NCBI RefSeq assembly: GCF_040807025.1
Contig: NC_090952.1
Span: 14,443,068 to 14,507,067 of the forward strand
Direction of reading: 5' to 3'
Length of the DNA stretch: 64,000 nt
Origin: Struthio camelus
Lineage: Eukaryota; Chordata; Aves; Struthioniformes; Struthionidae
The first letter of the stretch is position 1; each line of letters begins with the position of its first letter. A model generated the notes under the pieces. It was not told the origin of the DNA, ran no database searches, and worked only from the letters and a program-made list of their open reading frames with translations. Shown here piece after piece: positions 1 to 12,017 of this stretch. The translations under genes and the position numbers were made by a program.

Positions 1-2689
1 ATCCTTAATTATAATCCATTGCTTCCTCCCGGGGAAAAAAAAAAGAAAAAAACCTACACCCTTCTGCATTTGCCAGAACATGCGTATTCCCCATTGGTGG
101 TTGTTAGAGATACCCTACTAGTATATAACTTTCCATGTGAGGGCTGCCATGGTAACACAATTTACTGTATACCAGGGTTAATATGTGCATAGACACAGAA
201 TAATGTGCAGACACACAAATTACTGCTTCCCTATGGACTGCTTCTTCTGGCACTGATTTTGTTGCTGTTGTTGGACACATGCTTTATACATTAAAAACAG
301 AAAAAGCTTCTTTGCATTTGATCTTGTATTCTCAATGCCAGGATGTATAACAGAAATGTGTTCTTCACAGTTAGAGGGGAAAGAGATTGCAAAATTACAA
401 ATAAATTCATGCTCATGAAAATGCTATATGCGGGTAAAGTAAATGCTGAACTGATCACCAGGAATTTTTACATTTGGCAAATGAACAGGCAATTGTTTGT
501 TAAAGATCTAGTCTACTCATAGCAAAAAGTTCTTTATTCTAAATAAGGAAAGTATCATTTTGAAAAATAAATGAATGAGGCAAAATAAAAGCTTTGCAAA
601 ATAGCAATGGGATTTCCTACTCTGCAGCTGTGTGTTATTACCAGCTATAGTATATCACTCAAATGCTGCTTTTAAAGGGGTAACTGTCAGCCTACAGGGA
701 TTAAGATTGAGAATTTGCAATTCATCATCTTTATTTGGGAGTCTGGTAGCTTGCCTGCCCAAATTAAATACTTTCTCTATCACAAGTACACTTTTCAATT
801 AGTTGGAAACATGGACTGCATTTGATTTCAATAAATAAACAAATTATAAACCCTTGAATCTTTATTAATTTAAATCAACAGTTTAAAATTCAGTTTTGCA
901 AAGTACATGACACTCTCTGAGATATCTTTATATAATGTTGCCAACCTACTTTTCCGATTGCCAGAATCTTGAACATTAACTCAATTGCTTCAAATACAGT
1001 GTACTTGATGCTGGCTGTCAGCATCAAGCTCCATTATGATCTTGGCACAGAAATTTTGCTAAGGGTGACATCGAAAGCAGAATCAGGCCCACACGTTTCC
1101 ACCCTCTGTTCTTGTTTCCTGAGTATTGCAGTTAGGAGGAAAAATAATTTTTCTGTTAAAAAGGCCTACATTGTTTGCACAAATAGATTTGCAACTAGAG
1201 TAAGCTGGAACTATTGCTGCTGTTTCCAGCACCGTTTACATCATCCAGGCAAGACAAAAAAAAAAAATAAAGTTTTGAAAAAGTTTTTTTTAAAGAAAGT
1301 GAAGAAGTATGACTTTTATCACAAGTTAGTCAACCTATGCATAGGCAGGGAAATAAAAATATAGCGGAGACTGAAGGAAAAAGTAGAATCCTGTTGTTTA
1401 GATTACAGCAATTGGTGCAATTGTTCTTAAGTTGCAGGTTGGCTGTCTTCATTCCAAGCCCAACTTATGCATTTAAAGCATAACAATTCGGCTCACTTTT
1501 GTATGCGAATATAGGTACACACACAGACACTCATTTACATAGGCACAGAGGTGTGTTTATGCATCTGTATGTATTTTGCAGGTGACAGTCTGGTCCTGAA
1601 CTCTAAAGACCTGGTTCGGTCACATTATGTACCATACACACCAGCAGAGAACATGCTTCCTAAAGGGTTTTAAACTTCAGAAGATACAGAAACTAGCACT
1701 GTCCTTGATTTAATTTAGCATCATTTTTCTAAGATGGCTAATGACACTATTTGGTGAGTAGTCTGGTTAACAACAAAAATTAATATAGTGCAAAACTCTT
1801 CTCAATCTGACTGCACATTTTCTGGAGAATGAGACGGAGGCCATGCCAGCGCTAGCAACCTCTGGAAATTCTGGTTTGCCAGGTTTCTATGGACATTGCA
1901 GGAGAGCAGTAAGATTTCCAAGGGTACAAGACAGTATAGCATGTGTCATCGTGACCTTTTGCAGGCAAGCCACTCGCAGGTACATAGAAGCTACACAGCT
2001 ATGGGGTTCAGTGCTGCCCAAGTCTCTAAGAAAGCCATATTAATTCAGGTTCAGTGTCATGCTGGCAATAGCTACATGGCTTTCATGACAGATAGTCTCA
2101 AAAGTATAAGCATCTTTCACTTACAGCGGAATTCAGTGTTTCCGGAAACCCCACCCATAATCTATACTTCATGAGCATACAGGCCTCCTTCTAACCCTGT
2201 GGCTAGACAACGGTTCTTAAAAATTCCTCTGCGAAGCTTTTCTTTCTTTTTTTTAATTTAAAAATACTCTCATTCCCAGGCTCCTAAGGAGATCGTGGGC
2301 CTCTGCGTTTTCAGTACTGGATTCTCCATTAAAGCCATGAACACTAAAGGCTTGAACTCCAGTTAATGAAACATAACCATGCAACTGGAGGTATTTGGTT
2401 ATCGGTGCAAAGGAAAGTAGAAATAAATCCAGATAAAATGCATAAGTGCTATATTGCAGTGCTTGCTTCAACACTAAATGACTAAAACAGCAAGGACTAA
2501 CTGCATGTCAGACTGTTCTTCCTTTAGTGACAGGAAGTGTGCTGAGAGGAAATCTCCTCTGGTAACCATAAACACCGAGGGAAAGCGCGCATCGAATGGC
2601 GTGTAGTATTCGCCAGCTGTAATTGCTTCCTGTCAAAAAGGCACAAACGGGTAAAAGTCATTAATCTGACTTCTCCTTGGGTTTTACTG
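1..2689. other. Non-coding, nothing recognised
   Basis: AT-rich DNA. A minus-strand frame at 2253-2474 is mildly protein-like (LTGVQAFSVHGFNG) but lacks a good donor, so not called. Confidence 0.6.
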
Positions 2690-3040
2690 AGGAGAGAGAA
2701 ACTGAACATGGGAAGTCAGGCACGAGGGACGCCAGGCTACCCAGGGGAACAGGCTCAACCAGAGCCGGCTCCAGGTGGTGTGAGGTGCCCAAAGCCCAGC
2801 TCTCCTCAGCCCGCCCTGGCCGCCGGTGCCCAGGCACTTTGGGGCACAGCTGTCTGCAGGCACCACGTGCGTGCTGTTGTACAAATTACCCCTCCAGGTG
2901 ACACTGACATGGTCGTTCAGGGATCGACCGATGGGGCAGGCCTCACAGATGCCACCGAGCATCGCGGCGCAGCCCAGTCCCTGGGCAGGGCTTTCTGCCC
3001 AGCACGGGATTCACAAGTACCAGCCCACAGCCGGTTTTAG
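2690..3040. other. GC-rich patch with CpGs, no gene assigned
   Basis: About 350 bases clearly richer in G+C than the surroundings. Open frames exist on both strands (110 codons plus, 92 codons minus), but neither shows a domain or clear splice borders. The minus frame has a protein-like core (NSTHVVPADSCAPKC). Could be an exon or regulatory element; undecided. Confidence 0.3.
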
Positions 3041-3772
3041 CATACTGACTTGCACCAGTTCGGGTATACTGCAATACCGTTAATCGAAAACACAGACAAA
3101 TGGTTTTGCCCTTTGTAGATCTCCATGTGCTAGCTGTAATTCAGCCCTGATGAAATACGCTCACTCATTTAACCATGCCTCTGCAGCCTATACGTAATAC
3201 AAAAGCACAGTTTTTTCCCTTTTTGCTTAAATGTAACATGACGTGTTGCTGGTCTTCAAACAAGGAATAAGAACTTCATATATAATTTTACAGAGTAACT
3301 CTTCCATTGTTTGACACTACAACAAAAGCAAACCAAAGCCCCAAAACAACATGCTGACAGATTAGTCCAAACTAAGTCATATTTTTGTGTGCAATAATTG
3401 ATAGCTACTTATTAATCTAGCTGAAGTTTATAAATACCACAGAGAAAGCAGGTTCATTCCTCCTCCTTTCCAGCGCTACTGAAAAATAATACGGTAACTC
3501 GATTCCATCGATTACAAACAAAAATCATTGAAAAGTGTGAGCTTTCTGTATTTTCTCACACAGAAGAAACATGCTTAGCTGTTTTTCAAGCAAAAAAGGC
3601 CCAAATACGATGGATAGTTCTGGACTGAAATCCTTTATTGGCTTGATCTGGCATTCATTAGTGTTTCTAGAAAAACTCCCTCCTGGCCTTACTTGGCAGT
3701 GGATGAGGTCATGTTTTGTCAGGGCTGTGCTAGCTTCTCCCCAGGCCTCCCGAGGAGGAGATCCTGCTGATC

Positions 3773-3794
3773 CTTCTAATGTCGACATTAGAAG
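3773..3794. repeat. 22-bp perfect palindrome
   Basis: CTTCTAATGTCGACATTAGAAG is its own reverse complement, with no spacer. A perfect 11-bp arm length is uncommon by chance. Could be a dimeric factor site or a trace of inverted duplication. Function unknown. Confidence 0.9.
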
Positions 3795-4120
3795 CTGACA
3801 GAAATAGATCAATTTCTATTTTTCATTCAATCTGTGATTTTTAATTAATTCATAATTTTTTTCATCCTGGTGAGTTTTTCAGAATTCTTTCTGGTAGTTT
3901 CTCTGGGATTTACAAAGTACAGGGCTGCAAATGAAAGGAAGCTTTTCAAGACACTTCCATTGCATACAGTGATACATATGTCTACCTGCAGACACACTGC
4001 TATATGTTTTATTTCAGAACCAAAATAAATGCATTGAACACATTAAGTATGATAATTCGTTTTCCTTTTCTTCCACATTCTTAAAGTTCTTCCCAAAAAG
4101 AACACTCCATAATCTTTTAC

Positions 4121-4298
4121 CTGTAAAAGAGATTTCCCCCTGCAAAGTCAGGATCCGAGAAACTCTTAAACTTCAGGATGGCTTTAGTGTCATCCACTTC
4201 AAGGTTAGGAAATGATATATACAGTACCTGAGTTTTTGTTGTGATGAATATCACCTCAGAGAGAGAAGTGAAACTAATGATATCTGCAGTTGTGAAGC
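4121..4298 (-). CDS. Exon-like segment of an unidentified minus-strand gene
   Basis: Seen: acceptor ATTTCTCTTTCGTTAG and donor TACAG|GTAAAAG flank 178 bases with one frame open throughout (starts with 2 bases of a split codon, ends with 2 bases over). The peptide alternates short hydrophobic runs and polar turns (SEVIFITTKTQVLYISFP, AILKFKSFSDPDF), which suggests beta-strands as in a beta-propeller or sandwich; that structural reading is inference. I do not recognise the protein. It lies on the same strand as the other exon-like segments between 8 and 21 kb. I could not find convincing neighbours in matching phase on either side. Confidence 0.45.
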
Positions 4299-7200
4299 CT
4301 AACGAAAGAGAAATGCTTTCACAAAACAGGCAAATGACTTTAAATAAAACCAAATTCAAAACTGAAGAAACTTGTTAAACCCAAGACCAGCTCCTGAAGC
4401 AAAAAAATGAAATAAATTCAGTATCTCTACTGCGTGGGTGTTGCGTGTGTTCATCCAATTTTGAGTGCTATAAAATTGGTTTAAAAATAACATACAGGTT
4501 ACGTTTCCAAGTTGTGTTTCAGCAAAGGCCTTTTCAATGTGTCCTCTTGGGAAAAGCATGCCACAGTTTAAGTGGTGACATTTCAGAAAGCAGAAAAGTC
4601 TCACAGTTTGAAATTGTCTCACTGTGAAAGAGATTAATATGCGACTTACTATGATAAGTACTAGTTACGTCCGCTCATTCAGAATTTACTCTTTAATGTG
4701 TGCAATGGGAAAGCAAACTACTTAGGTTACAATTAAATGCAGGTTAGGCTATTGAAGAGATGAAGAAATAGTAGGAGAAGCATTTAAGATACCTTACATG
4801 TGAGCTACAAGGCGGGCAAAAAGGCAGCTCTTAACTTTAGTGGCCTCTTTTGTGACAGACATAATAAGGAGGATGATAAAGCGCAGACACGTTACAGGGC
4901 TCTGCATCTGCGAGAATGAGGCAATGAAGTAAACGCCTGCGACCGGGCCAGTCAATATTTTGCAATGAGTGAGTCAGCGTTTTGACGGCTGTCTTCAGCC
5001 CTGAACTAGCTGTGGATATGGGGGAGGCCGAGGGATACAATGCTCTTTATTTAGGTGCTTAGGTATCTGAGGTTAAACGGAATGAATATGGGCCCCAAAA
5101 TGCCATTTTTATCTACCTCAGCTCTTAAACAAGTGTTCTTGTTTTGGTAAGTATAAGGCAAAATCTCACAATTTCCTCTAGGACTACTGAGAAAAGGCTA
5201 AAGCCCAGCTTTAGGTTGCTGATAATATAGGACCTCTTCCCATGCAAAATTTGACTCCCTTTCTCAGGGAAATTATTGCTCCCTACTGAAAGTCTGTTTA
5301 GAAGGTAAGCAAAATTTTCCACAAAAATTCCTCTGCCTGCACATATTAGTGCATGCTGAAAGGCAGGGGAGCCTGACTGGATACCACTCAGGTCTGTATT
5401 CCCTCACAGAAAACTCCAACACCGGCAGCAAAGGATACAGGGATCTTTAGAAAACAAAAACTTTATAGAGTGTGCCAATGGAAAGTAGAATCACTGGAGC
5501 AGTAATACTTGACTTTTCCTGCTGTCTACCCATCCACAGAGAGAAAAGCATTCTTTCTTACTGCTGCACCAAAACAAAGACTGCAATAAATTCCATTCAG
5601 AAGTTTCTAGATCTTTCCAAAAGTCATATTCCAGGAAGTGAAAGTTTCAGTGTTCAGTTTAAATATGCACATTTACAAACTTGCACCTACTTACAGCCAA
5701 TGATTCTTCAGAGTCTCACTCTTTAGCAGAAAAGCCCAAGGCACGCCAAATCAAGAAAAACAAACTCGCCAGTGACCCCCCGCTCTGTTACATGGGTACA
5801 AAATCCTCAGAACCTGAACAAATAGCAAAACTTCAGAGTTACGCTGTGGCAAGATCAGTCTGAGTCCAGCCAGATTCAGTTTTTGCAGCAAATCATTATT
5901 TTTAATGACTGTAGCTGAGTTGATTTTAACTCATTTGCAAGAGAACCCTATCTGTGGATTTCAGAGCATGCTGAAAGCAAGCAGCTGAGCTGAATAAGCT
6001 GGTATCCCATTCTTGTCATCTCACCTACTTGTATCTTCTACACCCACCAGGAGAAGGGAAAAGTAACATGATATATACCTAAACTTCAGTGGCTCTTAGT
6101 TTTACATCATTCATTTACTTCTCTACTCCAGTTAAGCACTCTGTGCCATCCTATTAATAATTAGACTGGTGATTGGCATATAATATTTGTAATTATTGCA
6201 TGTGGCCTTAATGTAGAAGTGACAGCAGCATACGTTGGATATGTACATATAATCATGTGCACGTATCAGGTTTTCAGTTCAGTGTGCCTAAACTTAAATG
6301 ATACTAAATACTTTCTTTTGACATCAGTACATTGTATCAAACTTCAAGAAATTCACTTTCCTGGCTTTGCTTCTCAGTAATAGCTGCAAGTTATGCGTCT
6401 CAGCTCCACAGCTCTTGAGAATAAAAACTGAGAACAAAGCCTCTACGTAAAACGGAAGGCATACCCAGATTGCAGATGAAAATACAGAAGAGTGATTAAA
6501 ACATCAATGGAAAGTAAAGCTTTTCCTTATTCATTACAACATTATGCAAACTACGCAACTAGGTATGGCATGATAGCCAATAATAAATAATGAAGAGAAA
6601 TTCAGTTTCAAGTTGTATACAATAATGAAAATTTGGCTAATAATTTTGCACCTATGTAGTATAACTGCCTGTTTCTTCTTAAATTTTAATGCAATTAATT
6701 AACATATGATTGGCACTTTTTTTAAGGAATGAAAGAAAAGTTATTTTTGCTTCTTTTGGATTCAGCAAAGAGATAACATAAAATGAACTTTAGTTGGACT
6801 TTTATAGATTTAGTTGAACTTTTTATTTTAATTGAACATTTATAGAAAAATATTTACTGTCTATATCTGAACTAGTTCATGGAGAAAGTCATGTTTTTAA
6901 ACAGGTGTTACTCAGATAAGAACCAGTATTAAGACTTTCGTTACTTTTGCCTAAACAGTGAATATAGTTACAAATTACTCATATACCCACAACCATATTC
7001 AAACAGCTCCGTCATGTAGCCACTATTTTCCAACAAAGTTTAGTGTGCTTAGAATGAATTATAAATGTAACATTCATTAGTTAACTGAGATTCCCAGTGA
7101 CATCACCAATAGGATTAAAACAAAATCTCATGAATTTATATCATGAGATACAGCACTGTAGCATAATGAAAACACAGATGACAATTTCATTATCTACTGA

Positions 7201-8538
7201 AAAGTTATTGAAACATAAGTGATATATTTGTCAGGGTTTGCACGCTAAAAATAGTCCCTTTCACTTGTTTATTTTGTTTGACTATCTTTAATCATTATAG
7301 TAGAGAAAATCTGAGTGGCATTCCAAAGAGGAGGAAGAACCGTTAGAAATAATAAGTTGCACTTCAGATAGCAGCGAACGCTAACATGCAATTTTAATTT
7401 GTAAAAGCATTTAAGAGCTTGGATGGTGCTTAGAAACAAGGGCTAAGCGTGCTGGCATCCTGAAGCTGAACGTACTGTACAGACAGTCATTCTAAAAGCC
7501 CAGCCCTTCCTCTTAGTTGAGTTGATAATAAAAAATACTGCAGTATCATAAACTCATAAAATGCTGTTCTTTACTATGTACTTTTTATGCATACGGTTTA
7601 AGTATCTGGGAAACAGATGGTAAAAATTTTTTTCTGCTACAGGTTTCTTGTGTGATCGTCTCTTTCCCTATGCATTTCTATGACTTTTTTTCTCTGTAGC
7701 ATGCCATCCTCTTCCACTTCCTTCTGCTCCATTTATTTTATCTACAGAGGTGGGAGAGGCAAAGGGCAGATGCATAGCTAGCAGTGGTTTATTGAGAAAA
7801 AATGTATCAGAAATTGAGAAAAAAAACTTATCATATGAAAGCATAAATCGAGACAACATACTGAACATACTGAAATCCATGATCACTCTTTTTCCCCTCT
7901 AGCAATCTATTCCAAAGGTTTGGCCAGTTCTCAGGAAAATTCCCTCCTGTGCTCATGAACTTCTGGCTATTTTTGAAGGTTTCAATGCCCGGTGGAATAG
8001 AGATACCATGGAAAATGATGATTGTAGAGGAAGAGGCAGGTAGGCTTTCAATCTACTGCAGTTTAGTTACTTGGAAGACTGAATTAATTTGTACCCTGTA
8101 TCAACAAAGACGCAGTGAAAGGAGAAGAGCACACAAAATTTTCTGGAGCTCATTCAAGATAAGTAGTTCAATTTCTAGGCCATATGCCCTGAAAATCATT
8201 TAGGCAATTCCCTCATATGTAAGAGGGGTTGAATTACACTAATTTCCCAAAGTCACTGTGAGGTTAAATGCAATATTATTTTCATTTAAAAATATATATA
8301 ATGCATTGAGAAAACATTGTACTTCTACAGATGATGTGATTAGGAGTCCAAAAAAAGAAAAATAGTGTGGCAGAAATAATCCTGTCTTGGTAGCTGGGCT
8401 CATCCTATAAAATTTCATGAGCAACATTTTTCTCCTTGACTAACATAGCCCAAAAAGCCTGTGTTTCAAATATTGTTTCTAATTATTCATAGTTTATAAA
8501 TGCAATCACAAATGAAGATGAGAGGGAAGCACGCTTAC
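4299..8538. other. Presumed intron, nothing recognised
   Basis: AT-rich. The block 4850-5040 is richer in CpG and contains TGAGTCAGCG (AP-1/MARE-like) beside ATTGCAAAAT, so a regulatory element is possible. No repeats recognised. Confidence 0.5.
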
Positions 8539-8575
8539 TGTTTGACAAATTGGATGGAAACACTGAACTTCAAAC
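8539..8575 (-). CDS. Possible 37-base exon of the same minus-strand gene
   Basis: Seen: a good acceptor (CCGTTTCTTTATACAG) and donor (AACA|GTAAGC) 37 bases apart on the minus strand. Two of three frames are open; one gives LKFSVSIQFVK. Too short to judge coding potential. It could equally be a non-coding exon or chance. Confidence 0.2.
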
Positions 8576-10790
8576 CTGTATAAAGAAACGGATATGATCA
8601 TATATTATTTTATAACCCCAGTCAAACAATTAGGTTTTGTCAGATTTTTTTTTTTTTTTGCTTAGTAACAAGTGTTGTGTAAATAGCTCATCTTTGCTCA
8701 CAGAGAATAGAGTGCAAGATAAAAATGAAAATATGTCTTGAAAATAGTGATAGAAGCTCTTATTTTTTAATGATTTTCTATTAACTCTTTACAGGATGAG
8801 GGCTCAGCAGCAACCCCATGGACATCTGTGAGGCTGAAATACAAGGTTAGGACTTGGTGCTGGTGCATGAGCAGAGCGGATACAACCTCCTGCTACATCA
8901 AGAAGAGTTAAAGACTAGTTACAATCTTGGCTCACCCACCACATGAGAAACGTGGTGTTCCGGATATCCTGTACCTGAATTCCATAATCCCATTGATATT
9001 AAAAAGTCAGGACAGAGCAAACCACAATTAGCAAATAGAGAAACTCCAGCTATTAATGATTTAATGTGTACAGCCAACTGCTGTAAAACACAAAGGGATG
9101 GCTATCCAGAACTAGGTAGAGTCACAGCAGTATTGTTATGGCACCATTTTGCTGATATCTGATCAGTCTTTATAGGGTAAGGTACTGACAAGCAACACAG
9201 CAGGAATTCAATCAGTATATCAAAACTCTCACATTGAGACAGCCCGGCGATTTTCCTTAGCTTACAGAAAGAAACTCTGACACCCTCAGCCCTAACGAAA
9301 GGTTACTGCTAAGCCACAAATACGCTGACCTGCTCCAACACCCGTTTCATTAAAGCTTTTTCCTTCAGTACACCCATGAAACATGACACAAGAAAAAGCG
9401 TGCTTGGAATGTTTATGCACTTCTGCTGTACTAGCAGATTAAAAAAGAATAATTTCCTCTTCCTATAAATTTGCCTTGCCTGAGCTGAGATCATCATAGC
9501 CGTAACTCCACCTCATCCAGTAACCTTTCCTTTTGACTTAAAAAAACCCCCAAAACTGTGGGACTGGTACTTTGTTTATAATGTATCCTTTTACATATGC
9601 TCTTTAATGTGCACCGATTTCAGAAAAGCCCTGCAATCTAGAACTCCCAGTGCAACAACCAGCCTGTCTGGATTTAGACATGCATTAACATCATCACACT
9701 TTACTCAGGTATGTTGTAAAGAGAAAAACACTGTCATAGATAACAAAGTGAGATATGCTTTATTAGGGTCCTGCCAACTAAGCACTAAAGCAACAGACAC
9801 ATACATTTAACACATCAAATACATTTCAGTTCTAAAGCAAAACTACAGCCTTGGTTCTTCTGTTACTCAAACATGCTTTACACGAGGGTAACTGCTTCTG
9901 AATTACCTATGTTTCTGTCAGAACAAGAACAGGCCCTGCAGTGCATACAGAGGTTAAACAATACCTGGTAGAAAGGAAGGCTCAGACAGTCAACACCTCC
10001 ACAACTACCTTTGAATACTAAACAACACACAGCAGAGACTAGAACACTCTCTGTTTGTCTTTAATCACCGAGTACCACTTTTTAAAATTTAAATTCATGC
10101 CTTTGAGTCACTTTTTGTTGCCAAAAGCAACAGGTCTTAACAGATACAGAGTGAAACCTATTGTTTAGAACTGGCACTAGCTGTTCTTCCTCTCTCTGCA
10201 GCAGTAGGGAGTTTTTTCCAGGTATGTGGGAGGCAAGCCGCTTGGAGCCATTATATTGCTTGTTCTCTGCATGATCTTCTTCATTAAATAATCTTTTAAT
10301 GCAACATTAATAGTAATTGCAAGATTACAGTTCAAAATATTTGATAACATCACACTATGCAGTTGAAAAGCTACCGATCTCTTTTCTAAAGCTGGCTGTG
10401 GGGGGGCGAGCCTACTGTGAAACACCACCAATCCCTTGAACGGAGAGCACTGCCATTCCCTTTGTTACTGTTTCTATTCCAGGTCTGGATGTTTCGCAAG
10501 TGATAAACGGTACAATCTAGGAATGGAGGGCAGAAGAGAAGAAAATAACTGGTTATTTTGTTTCTTACTTTGAACTTTTTAAGGACAGCAACATCCACAT
10601 GTAAATCTTTACATTGATTCGTAAAGTAGAGTTATGCTGATTATCTATTAGGAGATGATACTTAAACACCAGGACTTGCATTCATAATCCTTGCCTTCTC
10701 TTGAATATCTGTAGGTATTGCAGAAAAGTAAAATTAGCTAAGTTTTACTTATATTGAGCCATTTGCTTCTTCTGCTATATTCTTCCTATA

Positions 10791-10828
10791 TGTGTGTGTG
10801 TGTGTCTGTCTGTATGTCTGTGTCTGTG
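10791..10828. repeat. Imperfect TG/TCTG microsatellite
   Basis: TG dinucleotides passing into TCTG/TATG units. Confidence 0.9.
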
Positions 10829-11965
10829 CGCATAAAATGAGAATTAGGGAGTTTGCAACCTTTCATTCTGGAAAGCATTAACAGAAATGTACCTATAAGA
10901 AGTCTACTCTTCCATCCAAGTCAAATACCTTTTCTACTCACGACCCTTTTTGACTGGCAAGTCCTCGAAAAGAAAGAATAAGTTGCAAGCCTTTGCTCTC
11001 TTGCGCAAGAGGCCAAATATTTAGTTGCAGTCAAACTCCATTTTCTTACTCTCTCCTGTCTAAGAATCCATCTGTTTACTCAAATCCATCCATTTACTCA
11101 AAACTGGTCACCTGCTTGTGAAGAACTGAAAAATATTTTGACATCCCTCTCCTCTTAATCTCCTGAACACAGATCTTCAACATGATGCTTGATGTTGATT
11201 AGAACTTTGAATATCAGTGGTAGTAGTAGGAGTCCTGATAATAATAATTTCATTTTCACCTCTTACCTACAGATTTATTCCGTATCTCAGTTAAAAGAAA
11301 ATCTTCCCTGCTCATTGATTATTATTTTTGCTGTGTAAGAATTCCTTAACACTAGACTCCCAAACATCTCTAAGCTAAGGTAACCAAAAACTTTGCACCA
11401 AGAAAAATGTCAAGATGGATGGATGAACCTGGGAGGCACATAGAACAAGCCACACTTTTCACTTACACACAGGTATTCAGAAGAGCTCTTGCAAGACCCT
11501 CACAACAGCTCAGGGTAAAATAGTACTGTAGAAGGCCTAAAGCCAAGACCTTGTATGACTACGTTAAGCCAGACAAGCTGGTCTAGAGTCACCAGAAACT
11601 CAGGTTTGAGGTTACAATATATCTTCCCTATAATAGTGCAAGAGCATTCAGAAACTCCACAAAATCACAGGCTAAACTGACTTAATTCAGCATAATTAAC
11701 ATAACCTTTCAACAGCAGCTTTATTCTGGAGTAAGGTAACCAGGTTCCTAAACTCAGCAGGCAAAAGTGAGTACAAGAACTCTTCAGAGACTGTGGAACA
11801 TGGTCCTTTCTGGACATCGCCATTGCCTCCCATTTCTGTGAGGTGTCACACTCAAATTCTGAAAGAAAGGGTTTTAGAGAAGCCTTTCTAGAACACAGCC
11901 TATTTGTGAAGATGTTCTCTGTGGTTAAACCTGCCATTTCATTGCTAACATAACCTACCACTTAC

Positions 11966-12017
11966 TTTTAGCAAGCTTTTATAAAGATTGTTAAACTTTT
12001 TTCTGTTTTCTGCTTCC
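11966..12017 (-). CDS. Exon-like segment of an unidentified minus-strand gene
   Basis: Seen: acceptor with a long pyrimidine-rich tract (TTTTCACGTTTTCATTTCAAGACAG) and a consensus donor (AAAA|GTAAGTGG) flank 52 bases. The open frame starts 1 base in and gives EAENRKKFNNLYKSLLK, a charged, helix-prone stretch; it ends in phase 0. No recognisable domain. Splice signals are the main support. Confidence 0.33.

Noticed and set aside
3525..3812. 95-codon minus frame with fair acceptor and GTAAGG donor
   Set aside because: Joining it to the exon-like segment at 4121-4298 meets a stop in the required phase; no domain.
10585..10625. Minus-strand peptide DLHVDVAVLKKFK before a good donor
   Set aside because: No acceptor with a pyrimidine tract in the required frame; an in-frame stop lies next to the nearest AG.
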